From Pseudomonadota bacterium (GTDB lineage: Bacteria; Desulfobacterota; Desulfovibrionia; Desulfovibrionales; Desulfovibrionaceae), in assembly GCA_023453335.1 (NCBI GenBank), contig JAEXTU010000076.1, positions 1 to 6,029 on the forward strand: 6,029 nt of DNA, read 5' to 3'. The position numbers and the translations under genes are program-made. Shown here in pieces: positions 1-6,007 of the stretch; positions within the stretch are counted from its first letter, which is position 1, and each line of letters begins with the position of its first letter. The notes beneath the pieces were generated by a model that saw nothing but the letters and a program-made list of their open reading frames with translations, was not told the origin of the DNA and searched no databases.

Positions 1-1639
1 CCTCCTGCACTCGGTGCGCGGCGCGCTCAAGGCCGTGCTCATGCACGTGGACCCGGCCGCCGTCCGCCGCCTGAACCTCTCCACCACCCTCTCCACCAAC
101 GCCATCGTGGAGAGCAAGACCGAGGACGTGGGCGTGCTGGTCAGCGCCGGCCCGGGCATCGACCCCGAATACTACCATGTGGGCGGCCACTACCACGCCA
201 TCGACGGGTTCATCGACCACCGCGGGCACGAGGTGGCCCCCCTGGACGCCGCCGGCCTGGCCGCCGCGGCCACGGCCATGCGCGCCGCCGGGATCAAGGT
301 CTTCGCCAGCGTGGGCAAGTTCTCCACCCGCAACCCGGCGCACGAGGCGGCCATGGCCGCCGCGGTGGCCGGTGACGCGGACTTCGTGACCCGGGGGCAC
401 GCCATCTCCGGGGTGCTGGGCTTCCCCCGCCGGGTGGCCACCGCCTATTTCAACTCCGCGGTGTGGCGGCAGTACAACGACTTCGCCTGGGCCGTGGAGG
501 AGAGCGTGCGCGACTTCGGCCTCGCCTGCGAGGTGAACATCCTCAAGGCCGACGGCGGCACCATGCCCCTGGAGCTCTCCAAGTCCCTGCCCGTGGAGTC
601 CATCCTGTCCGGCCCGGCGGCCAGCGTCATGGGCATCATCGCCCTGTGCGACATCCGGGAGGACTGCGTCATCCTGGACATCGGCGGCACCACCACGGAT
701 ATCGCGGTGTTCGCCGGCGGCGCGCCCCTCATCGAGAACGACGGCATGACCGTGGGCTCCTACCCCACCCTGGTGCGGGCCTTGAAAATCCGCTCCATCG
801 GCATCGGCGGGGACTCGGCCCTGGGCGTCTCCGCCACCCTGGGGGTGACCGTGGGGCCGGAGCGCAAGGGTCCGGCCCTGGCCACCTGGGCCCTGGGCGG
901 GGCCACCGCCTGCACCCTGGGCCACGCCGGCGGCCTGCCCCGCGAGGTGCGGGGCAAGGTCTGCGTGCCCGCGCTCACCGACGCCCTGAACGTGCTGGGC
1001 CACTGCGCCTTCGGCGAGGTGGAGGCCTCGCGGCACGGCATCGCCAAACTGGCGACCCTCTGGGACATGAGCCCCGAGGACCTGTGCGGCCACGCCGTGG
1101 ACTTTGCCCTGGCCAAGATTCGCGAGGCCATCGACGACCTAGTGGACGAGATCAACGAGCGGCCGGTGTACACCATCTTCGAGCTGCTCAAGGGCAAGCG
1201 CATCAACCCGCAGCGGGTCTACATCATGGGCGGCCCGGCCCGGGCCTTCGCCCCGCTCCTGGAAAAGGCCCTGGGCCGCGAGGTGGTGCTGCCCGAACAC
1301 TTCGCCGTGGCCAACGCCATCGGCGCGGCGCTCACCCGCACCACCCTGGACGTGGAGCTGTTCGCCGACACCCAGCGGGGCACGCTGTTCATCCCCAGCC
1401 TGGGGGTGACCCGGGAGATTCCCAAAAACTACACCCTGCTCCAGGCCCAGGCCGAGGTGAAGGTGGCGCTCATCGAGCACCTGCGCCATTTGGGCGTGGA
1501 GGTGGGCAACGACGAGCCCCAGATCCTGGAGGCCGGGTCCTTCAACATGGTGGAGGGCATGATGACCATGGGCAAGAACATCCGCGTGCGCTGCCAGGTG
1601 CGGCCCGCGGTGGCCAAGGTCTTCGGCCGGGAGAATTGA
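1..1639 (+). CDS. Hydantoinase/oxoprolinase (HyuA-type) family protein, 5'-truncated by window
   Basis: The reading frame is open from base 2, so the GTG at 14 is not the start. The sequence before and after it (LLHSVRGALKAVL) reads as the interior of a HyuA N-terminal domain. I estimate that some 40-60 residues are missing, including the first actin-like phosphate loop. The family marker STTLSTNAIVE is at 80-112, SGPAAS near 608, and the second ATPase phosphate motif DIGGTTTDIAVF at 677-712. A glycine-rich IGIGGDS follows near 800, and the adenosine-type motif IMGGPARAF near 1223. Family members are ATP-dependent cytoplasmic enzymes that open cyclic amides (N-methylhydantoin, 5-oxoproline) or activate ketones for carboxylation. 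Many need a HyuB partner. None is visible here: the next gene, 10 bases on, is a deacetylase-fold enzyme. The family call is firm, but the substrate is unknown. The protein is shorter than classical HyuA. Confidence 0.9.
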   Translation, partial: LLHSVRGALKAVLMHVDPAAVRRLNLSTTLSTNAIVESKTEDVGVLVSAGPGIDPEYYHVGGHYHAIDGFIDHRGHEVAPLDAAGLAAAATAMRAAGIKVFASVGKFSTRNPAHEAAMAAAVAGDADFVTRGHAISGVLGFPRRVATAYFNSAVWRQYNDFAWAVEESVRDFGLACEVNILKADGGTMPLELSKSLPVESILSGPAASVMGIIALCDIREDCVILDIGGTTTDIAVFAGGAPLIENDGMTVGSYPTLVRALKIRSIGIGGDSALGVSATLGVTVGPERKGPALATWALGGATACTLGHAGGLPREVRGKVCVPALTDALNVLGHCAFGEVEASRHGIAKLATLWDMSPEDLCGHAVDFALAKIREAIDDLVDEINERPVYTIFELLKGKRINPQRVYIMGGPARAFAPLLEKALGREVVLPEHFAVANAIGAALTRTTLDVELFADTQRGTLFIPSLGVTREIPKNYTLLQAQAEVKVALIEHLRHLGVEVGNDEPQILEAGSFNMVEGMMTMGKNIRVRCQVRPAVAKVFGREN

Positions 1640-1642
1640 GGA
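1637..1642 (+). promoter_or_regulatory. Shine-Dalgarno site overlapping the upstream stop codon
   Basis: The sequence TGAGGA contains both the TGA stop of the HyuA-type gene and a GAGGA ribosome-binding core. It lies 7 bases before the ATG at 1650. This overlap fixes the deacetylase start and suggests translational coupling of the two genes. Confidence 0.7.
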
Positions 1643-1649
1643 AACCGCC

Positions 1650-2969
1650 ATGCTCGAAGCAAAAAACCGCCTGGGCATCGTCTTCTTCCCGGCCTTCGAC
1701 TGGGCCATCTCCGCCACCCACCCCGAGCGGGAGGAGCGGCTGCTCTACACCCAGGACCAGTTGAAGGAGGAAGGCCTCTTCGACATCGACGGGATCACCG
1801 AATACAAGCCCGAGATCGCCACCCGCGCCGACGTGGAGCGGGTCCACTTCTGCATCCCCGCGGTGGAGAACGTCTGCACCAAGAGCCACCTCATCTCCGC
1901 GGGCGGGGCCATCAAGGCCGCCCGCCTGGTGGTGGAGAAGGAGGAGGAGCGCGCCTTTGCCCTGATCCGGCCCCCCGGGCACCACGCCATGAAGGTGGTG
2001 CACGGCAACCGCGGGTTCTGCAACATCAACATCGAAGCGGTGATGATCGAGCACCTGCGGGAGCACTACGGGGTGAAGAAGGTGGCCATCGTGGACACCG
2101 ACTGCCACCACGGGGACGGCACCCAGGACATCTACTGGCACGACCCCAACACCCTGTTCATCTCCCTGCACCAGGACGGCCGCACCCTGTACCCGGGCAC
2201 CGGGTTCCCGGCCGAGCTGGGCGGCCCCAACGCGCTGGGCAAGACCATCAACATCCCCCTGCCCCCGGGCACCAGCGACGAGGGCTTCCTGGCGGTCATC
2301 GAGCAGATCGTGCTGCCCATCCTGGCCGACTTCAAGCCGGACCTGGTGGTGAACTCCGCGGGCCAGGACAACCACTTCACCGACCCCATCACCAACATGA
2401 ACTTCTCGGCGCTCGGTTACGCGCGCCTCAACGAGCTGCTGAGGCCCGACATCGCGGTGCTGGAGGGCGGCTACGCCATCCAGGGCGCCCTGCCCTACGT
2501 GAACCTGGGCATCTGCCTGGCCATGGCCGGGGTGGACTACTCCGGGGTGCGCGAGCCGGGCTACGACCCGGCCAAGCTGCGCCAGTCCGCCAAGGTGGAC
2601 GAGTACATCGCCCACATCTGCGGCGAGATTCCCCGGCTCTACTTCGACCCGCCCAGGAGCGCGCTCAAGGGCGAGGAGTACGAGGGCTGGTTCTCCCGCA
2701 CCAAGGACATCTACTACGACACCGACGGGATCAGCGAGTCCCAGGTGGAGGCGGTGATGCTCTGCGACCACTGCCCGGGCACCCTCAAGATCGAGACCTG
2801 GTCCACGGTAAACCCGCTGTCGCTCTGCGTGGAGATCCCCCGCACCGCCTGCGAGCACTGCCACGGCAAGGGCATCCAGGTCTTCGAGGAGGGCCAGGTC
2901 AAGGGCAACTACCGCTACGTCCAGCTCATCAACCGCAAGGACAAGGACTACCGGCAGCAGGGGTTCTAG
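1650..2969 (+). CDS. Histone deacetylase/acetylpolyamine amidohydrolase-fold protein with C-terminal CxxC pair
   Basis: This 439-residue zinc amidohydrolase has an arginase/deacetylase fold. The motifs run in the family order. RPPGHHAM (107-114) holds the catalytic His pair H111/H112. GFCNIN lies at 122-127. DTDCHHGDGTQ (149-159) supplies zinc ligands D151 and H153 plus D149. NSAGQD (235-240) supplies ligand D240, and LEGGY (271-275) the transition-state tyrosine Y275. All active-site positions are intact, so it should be active. Family members remove acetyl groups from lysine, polyamines or other amides in the cytoplasm. The deacetylase core ends near residue 300-320. The remaining ~110 residues carry CDHC (372-375) and CEHCHGKG (401-408), a likely zinc-binding module not needed for catalysis. 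It starts 10 bases after the HyuA-type gene behind a GAGGA site, so the two are probably co-transcribed. The substrate is unknown; AcuC-like or polyamine deacetylase roles are possible. Confidence 0.92.
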   Translation: MLEAKNRLGIVFFPAFDWAISATHPEREERLLYTQDQLKEEGLFDIDGITEYKPEIATRADVERVHFCIPAVENVCTKSHLISAGGAIKAARLVVEKEEERAFALIRPPGHHAMKVVHGNRGFCNINIEAVMIEHLREHYGVKKVAIVDTDCHHGDGTQDIYWHDPNTLFISLHQDGRTLYPGTGFPAELGGPNALGKTINIPLPPGTSDEGFLAVIEQIVLPILADFKPDLVVNSAGQDNHFTDPITNMNFSALGYARLNELLRPDIAVLEGGYAIQGALPYVNLGICLAMAGVDYSGVREPGYDPAKLRQSAKVDEYIAHICGEIPRLYFDPPRSALKGEEYEGWFSRTKDIYYDTDGISESQVEAVMLCDHCPGTLKIETWSTVNPLSLCVEIPRTACEHCHGKGIQVFEEGQVKGNYRYVQLINRKDKDYRQQGF

Positions 2970-2982
2970 GGCGGTTGCCGCC
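2970..2982 (+). other. Small hairpin directly after the deacetylase stop codon
   Basis: GGCGG-TTG-CCGCC forms a perfect 5-bp stem with a 3-base loop beginning one base after the TAG stop. No T-run follows, so it is not a standard intrinsic terminator. It could stabilise the mRNA 3' end. The role is uncertain. Confidence 0.3.
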
Positions 2983-3010
2983 AGGCCAGTGCCCGCGCGG
3001 CGAGACGGCC

Positions 3011-3034
3011 GGGCGATTCGTGAATCGCCCCTAC
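3011..3034 (+). repeat. Palindromic intergenic repeat, copy 1
   Basis: The core GGGCGATTCGTGAATCGCCC has 9-bp perfect arms around a central GT and is followed by CTAC. An identical 24-base unit lies in reverse orientation at 3130-3153. I recall the same core as a dispersed intergenic element in several bacterial genomes, where it often gives spurious peptides reading GAIHESP or GDSRIAR. Both peptides can be read here. It is a REP-like element, not a gene. Confidence 0.8.
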
Positions 3035-3073
3035 GGAAGAGGGCCCCGCCCGTGCGCGGGCGCGCCTCTTTCC
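3035..3073 (+). other. Compound hairpin between the two inverted repeats
   Basis: An outer stem pairs GGAAGAGG (3035-3042) with CCTCTTTCC (3065-3073) with one bulged base. An inner stem pairs GCCCG (3048-3052) with CGGGC (3057-3061) around a TGCG loop. The remaining bases form an internal loop. There is no T-run after it. It probably belongs to the repeat element, although it could slow transcription leaving the deacetylase gene. Confidence 0.4.
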
Positions 3074-3129
3074 GGGGCGCAATCATCCGAAAGAAAACGT
3101 ATCCCCCACTGCAGCTTGGCTCTCTCTGT

Positions 3130-3153
3130 GTAGGGGCGATTCACGAATCGCCC
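3130..3153 (-). repeat. Palindromic intergenic repeat, copy 2 (inverted)
   Basis: The reverse complement matches copy 1 over all 24 bases: the 20-base palindrome plus CTAC. Similarity ends on both sides of the shared unit. With copy 1 it makes an inverted pair enclosing about 95 bases, an arrangement like paired REP elements. Confidence 0.8.
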
Positions 3154-3182
3154 TGCTTCATGAGCACCTCTCCGTCACCCAA

Positions 3183-3209
3183 TTTTCACAATCCATAAAA
3201 ACGCATAAA
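3183..3209 (+). promoter_or_regulatory. AT-rich patch, weak promoter candidate
   Basis: This is one of the few AT-rich stretches in the window. TTTTCA (3183-3188) and CATAAA (3204-3209) give a poor -35/-10 pair with a short 15-base spacer. It lies immediately before the dyad at 3210-3236. A start here would give a leader of roughly 200 bases. Weak support. Confidence 0.25.
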
Positions 3210-3236
3210 TCCGGGATGTTGCACGCGCATTCCGGA
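3210..3236 (+). promoter_or_regulatory. Imperfect 27-base dyad, possible operator or RNA hairpin
   Basis: TCCGGGATG (3210-3218) pairs with CATTCCGGA (3228-3236): eight Watson-Crick pairs plus one G-U, with a 9-base spacer TTGCACGCG. It lies between the AT-rich patch and the better promoter candidate. It could therefore be a regulator-binding site upstream of the promoter. No T-run follows on the + strand, so it is not a + strand terminator. No regulator is identified. Confidence 0.4.
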
Positions 3237-3244
3237 CTGCCCCC

Positions 3245-3275
3245 TTCCCAATGTCCTGGTTTTGGACTAGAGTCC
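3245..3275 (+). promoter_or_regulatory. Sigma-70-like promoter with palindrome over the -10
   Basis: TTCCCA (3245-3250) and TAGAGT (3268-3273) each match four of six consensus bases and are separated by exactly 17 bases. The -10 sits inside the perfect palindrome GGACT-AG-AGTCC (3264-3275), where a repressor could act. Transcription from about 3280 would give a leader of roughly 140 bases before the MgtE-like gene. This is the best promoter candidate in the gap, but such matches occur by chance. Confidence 0.35.
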
Positions 3276-3311
3276 GCCCGGCTATCCACGTCGGCCTGCC
3301 TGGAATTTTTT

Positions 3312-3324
3312 CGCGGGTCCCGCG
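3312..3324 (+). other. Short GC palindrome in the leader, next to a T-run
   Basis: CGCGGG-T-CCCGCG is a perfect 6-bp palindrome just after a run of six T (3306-3311). The T-run is on the 5' side, so this is not an intrinsic terminator on the + strand. On the - strand the hairpin would be followed by A, which also excludes it. It may contribute to leader folding. Confidence 0.3.
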
Positions 3325-3356
3325 CCCGCCCCAGACCCTGATTCGTTGCGTCATGC

Positions 3357-3376
3357 GTTCCTTGGCCCCAAGGAAC
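3357..3376 (+). promoter_or_regulatory. Leader hairpin 1 (perfect palindrome)
   Basis: GTTCCTTGG-CC-CCAAGGAAC is a perfect 9-base inverted repeat. As RNA it gives an 8-bp stem with a GCCC loop. It sits three bases before a second hairpin and 33 bases before the AAGGAG ribosome site. It could be part of a 5' leader control element, or a DNA operator. Confidence 0.45.
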
Positions 3377-3378
3377 CC

Positions 3379-3406
3379 GCCGGCTGTTCCACCCGGACAG
3401 GCCGGC
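3379..3406 (+). promoter_or_regulatory. Leader hairpin 2 abutting the ribosome-binding site
   Basis: GCCGGCTGTTC (3379-3389) pairs with GGACAGGCCGGC (3395-3406) through an 11-bp stem that includes one G-U pair and one bulged G (3400), with a CACCC loop. It ends only two bases before the AAGGAG site, so folding or unfolding could change ribosome access. It fits none of the metal riboswitch consensus features I know. Confidence 0.45.
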
Positions 3407-3408
3407 AC

Positions 3409-3414
3409 AAGGAG
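3409..3414 (+). promoter_or_regulatory. Ribosome-binding site that decides the start at 3420
   Basis: AAGGAG lies 5 bases before the ATG at 3420. A GTG at 3414, in the same frame, shares its first base with this site and so cannot be served by it. The ATG at 3420 is therefore the preferred start. Confidence 0.8.
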
Positions 3415-3419
3415 TGGCC

Positions 3420-4697
3420 ATGAGCACGTCCGCAGCAGCGCAGTTCGCCAGCGCCTTTCTCGGCCGGCCGGTCATCGACAAGTCCGGGGCCGCCGTCGGC
3501 ACCCTGTGGGACCTCTCCATGGAGCGCACCGAGCGGCGGCTGCCCCACATCTCCAGCCTGGTGGTCAAGATGCCCGGGGAGCTGGCCGCCATCCCCTGGG
3601 CCGGGGTGGACCTGTTCACCGCCCGGATCATCGCCGTGGACCTCACGCGGGTGGAGCCCCTGCCCTTCGACCCGGAGACCGCCCCGGACATTCTGGTGCG
3701 CCGCGACATCCTGGACAAGCAGATCGTGGACGTGGAGGGCGCGCGCCTGGTGCGGGTCAACGACCTCAAGATGGAGACCTGCCGCGACGCCCTGTGCGTG
3801 ACCGCGGTGGATGCGGGCATGCGCGGCATGGCCCGCCGCCTGGGCCAGGAGAAGCTGTGGTCTTCCATCGCCGGGCTGTTCCGGCGCTCCCTGCCCAAGC
3901 TGGAGATCGGCTGGGAATACGTGCAGCCCCTGCACGAGAGGGCCACCGGCCTGACCCTGCGGGTCACCCGCGAGAAGCTGGCGGACATGCACCCCGCGGA
4001 CCTGGCCGAGATCATCTCCCAGCTGCCCCACTCCGAGGCCGAGTCCATGCTCCAGAAGCTGGACCACGAAACCGCGGGCGAGGCCCTGGCCGAGCTGGAC
4101 ACCGAGGTGGGCGGCCGGCTCCTCAGCCGCCTGGACAAGGAGTACGCCTCGGACATCCTGGAGGAGATGGCCCCGGACTCGGCCGCGGACGTGCTCACCG
4201 AGCTGCCCGACGACAAGGCCCAGGAGCTCCTGGAGCTCATGGACGACGAGGACGCGGAGAAGATCCAGGAGCTCATGGAGCACGAGGAGGACACCGCGGG
4301 CGGCATCATGCTCAACGAATTCGTGGTCCTGCCCCCGGACATGACCGCGGACGACGCCCTGGCCACCATCCGCGCCCAGGCCGAGGAACTGGAGTACATC
4401 TACTACGTCTACGTCCTGGACGCGGCGGAAAAGCCCCTGGGCATCGTGAGCCTGCGCGACATCCTGGCGGCCAAGCCGGGCCAGACCCTGGCCGAGATCA
4501 TGAACGAGAACCTCAAGACCGTGGCCGTGGACGCCCCGGTGGACGAGGTGCTGGACCTGGCCGAGAAGTACGGGCTCCTGGCCGTGCCCGTGCTCGACGA
4601 GGACGGGGCCATGGCCGGGGTGGTCACCGCCGACGACATGCTGAGCCTGTCCTTGAGCTTCGCCCTCCGCTGGAAGCGCATCGGCCGGCACGCCTGA
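3420..4697 (+). CDS. PRC-barrel / MgtE N-domain / CBS-pair protein lacking the membrane domain
   Basis: This soluble protein has 425 residues. Two PRC-barrel-like segments come first: LGRPVIDKSGAAVGTLWDL (14-32) opens one, and DILDKQIVDVEGARLVRVND (96-115) the second. Residues ~185-290 form the MgtE N-terminal superhelix, starting near MHPADLAEII, with repeated short acidic helices and ending in EDTAGGIM (290-297). Two CBS domains follow, ~298-350 (YIYYVYVLD, SLRDIL) and ~357-413 (AVPVLDEDG, VVTADDML). In MgtE channels this N-CBS unit senses cytosolic Mg2+ and closes the pore through a plug helix. Here the chain ends in a basic tail, RWKRIGRHA, with no plug helix or membrane helices. The next frame is not MgtE either, so this is a free-standing sensor rather than a frameshift. 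It precedes the NRAMP-family transporter by 30 bases. Inference: it regulates that transporter according to Mg2+ or nucleotide levels. Confidence 0.88.
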   Translation: MSTSAAAQFASAFLGRPVIDKSGAAVGTLWDLSMERTERRLPHISSLVVKMPGELAAIPWAGVDLFTARIIAVDLTRVEPLPFDPETAPDILVRRDILDKQIVDVEGARLVRVNDLKMETCRDALCVTAVDAGMRGMARRLGQEKLWSSIAGLFRRSLPKLEIGWEYVQPLHERATGLTLRVTREKLADMHPADLAEIISQLPHSEAESMLQKLDHETAGEALAELDTEVGGRLLSRLDKEYASDILEEMAPDSAADVLTELPDDKAQELLELMDDEDAEKIQELMEHEEDTAGGIMLNEFVVLPPDMTADDALATIRAQAEELEYIYYVYVLDAAEKPLGIVSLRDILAAKPGQTLAEIMNENLKTVAVDAPVDEVLDLAEKYGLLAVPVLDEDGAMAGVVTADDMLSLSLSFALRWKRIGRHA

Positions 4698-4715
4698 GCC
4701 GGCGAGGATATTCGT

Positions 4716-4721
4716 AGGGGA
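4716..4721 (+). promoter_or_regulatory. Ribosome-binding site of the NRAMP-family gene
   Basis: AGGGGA lies 6 bases before the ATG at 4728, in the 30-base gap after the MgtE-like gene. No promoter or terminator fits in this gap, which supports a two-gene operon. Confidence 0.65.
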
Positions 4722-4727
4722 CTGCGC

Positions 4728-5987
4728 ATGCTGGGCAAGCTGAACCGCCGCAACATCCTGCTCTTCCTGAGCGTGCTCGGGCCGGGCATCATCACCGCCA
4801 ACGTGGACAACGACGCCGGCGGCATCACCACCTATTCCCTGGCCGGGGCCCACTACGGCCTGAGCCTGCTCTGGATGATGCTGCCCACGGCCGCGGCCCT
4901 GGTGGTGGTGCAGGAGATGTGTTCGCGCATGGGGGCGGTCACTGGCAAGGGCCTGTCCGACTTGATCCGCGAGCGCTTCGGCGCGGCAGTGACCTTCTAC
5001 GTCATGATCGCCCTGTACCTGACCAACCTGGGCAACACCGTGTCCGAGTTCGCGGGCATCGCCGCCAGCCTGGAGATCTTCGGGCTGAGCCGCTACGTGA
5101 CCGTGCCCATCGGGGCGCTCCTGGTCTGGCTGCTCATCGTCAAGGGCTCCTACAAGCTGGTGGAGCGGGTGTTCCTGTTCGCCTGCGTGATCTACCTGGC
5201 CTACCCGGTGGCGGCCTTCATGTCCCACGCGGACTGGGGCGCGGTCATGGCCGCCACGGTCAAGCCGGAGATCCGCTGGGACGCCGGCTACCTGGCCATG
5301 ATGGTGGGCCTGGTGGGCACCACCATCGCGCCCTGGATGCAGTTCTACCAGCAGGCCTCGGTGGTGGAGAAGGGCATCACCAAGGAGCAGTACGCCTTCG
5401 CCCGGCTGGACGTGATCGTGGGCTGCGGGCTGGCCATCGCCGTGGCCTTCTTCATCGTGGTGTCCTGCGCCGCGGCCATCCACCAGCAGGGGGAGAACAT
5501 CGAGACCGCGGCGGACGCGGCCCTGGCCCTGGCCCCGGTGGCCGGCCGGTACGCCTCGGCCCTGTTCGCGGTGGGCCTGTTCAACGCCTCGCTCTTCGCG
5601 GCCTGCGTGCTGCCCCTGGCCACCTCCTACTACATCTGCGAGGGCATGGGCTGGGAGCTGGGCGTGGACAAGGACTTCACCCGCGCGCCCCAGTTCTTCT
5701 GGCTGTTCACCACCACCATCGCCATCTCCGCGGCCTGCATCATGATCCCGGGCGCGCCGCTCATCGCCATCATGTACGTGTCCCAGGTGGTCAACGGCGC
5801 GGTGCTGCCCGCGGTCTTGGTGCTCATGCTGCTCATCATCAACCAGAAGCGCATCATGGGCGAGTTCGTGAACGGCCCGGTGTTCAACGCCGTGGCCTGG
5901 GGCACGGTGGCCCTGGTCACGGCCATGACCCTGTTCATGACCCTGGACACCATCCTGCCGGGATTCATGGGAAGGCTGCTGGGGTAG
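4728..5987 (+). CDS. NRAMP-family divalent cation transporter, NRMT-like (probable Mg2+ uptake)
   Basis: This is a 419-residue inner-membrane protein with about 11 hydrophobic helices in the LeuT-like NRAMP arrangement. Family signatures are GPG (18-20) and AGAHYGLSLLW (39-49). They align with NRAMP helix 1 and the start of helix 2. The metal-site motif DPGN of helix 1 reads DAGG (29-32): the aspartate is kept and the asparagine lost. In helix 6 the usual M-P-H-N reads A-P-W-M (201-204), within TTIAPWMQFYQQ (198-209), so the transition-metal-selecting methionine is lost. As I recall, these substitutions define NRAMP-related Mg2+ transporters such as the one from Eggerthella lenta, which have a wider site for hydrated Mg2+. 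The MgtE-like sensor gene just upstream supports Mg2+ as substrate. Mn2+ may also be carried. NRAMP membership is firm; Mg2+ specificity is inferred. Confidence 0.9.
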   Translation: MLGKLNRRNILLFLSVLGPGIITANVDNDAGGITTYSLAGAHYGLSLLWMMLPTAAALVVVQEMCSRMGAVTGKGLSDLIRERFGAAVTFYVMIALYLTNLGNTVSEFAGIAASLEIFGLSRYVTVPIGALLVWLLIVKGSYKLVERVFLFACVIYLAYPVAAFMSHADWGAVMAATVKPEIRWDAGYLAMMVGLVGTTIAPWMQFYQQASVVEKGITKEQYAFARLDVIVGCGLAIAVAFFIVVSCAAAIHQQGENIETAADAALALAPVAGRYASALFAVGLFNASLFAACVLPLATSYYICEGMGWELGVDKDFTRAPQFFWLFTTTIAISAACIMIPGAPLIAIMYVSQVVNGAVLPAVLVLMLLIINQKRIMGEFVNGPVFNAVAWGTVALVTAMTLFMTLDTILPGFMGRLLG

Positions 5988-6007
5988 GGGGCGGGGCGCA
6001 AAGAGAA

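Noticed and set aside
463..1764. Open frame of 433 codons on the + strand overlapping the HyuA-type gene
   Set aside because: The product is an Arg/Gly/His/Pro-rich shadow of the real frame and has no motif. The overlapped gene has clear ATPase motifs.
1542..3086. Open frame of 514 codons on the - strand across the deacetylase gene
   Set aside because: It is a by-product of high GC at third codon positions. The translation is low-complexity (V, L, G, A, H, D) with no family motifs, while the + strand gene has a complete active site.
3011..3153. CRISPR array
   Set aside because: There are only two repeat copies, in opposite orientation, with a structured 95-base interval. This is not an array.
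2989..3198. Small + strand frame of 69 codons in the intergenic gap
   Set aside because: It simply translates the two palindromic repeats (GDSRIAR/GAIHESP-type peptides in other frames) and lacks a convincing ribosome site.
3276..3419. M-box or yybP-ykoY metal riboswitch in the leader
   Set aside because: The leader is short and shows none of the conserved loop sequences I know for either class. Only simple hairpins are visible.
3158..4399. Open frame of 413 codons on the - strand over the leader and MgtE-like gene
   Set aside because: It is a Ser/Arg/Met-rich shadow translation with no recognisable domain.
4650..4727. Frameshifted or degraded MgtE membrane domain
   Set aside because: The MgtE-like gene ends cleanly after CBS2 and a short tail. 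The following frame is a complete NRAMP-family protein with its own ribosome site, so there is no MgtE membrane remnant.
3351..5483. Open frame of 710 codons on the - strand across the MgtE-like and NRAMP genes
   Set aside because: It is rich in G, H, Q, L and V with no domain signature, and it spans two well-supported + strand genes.
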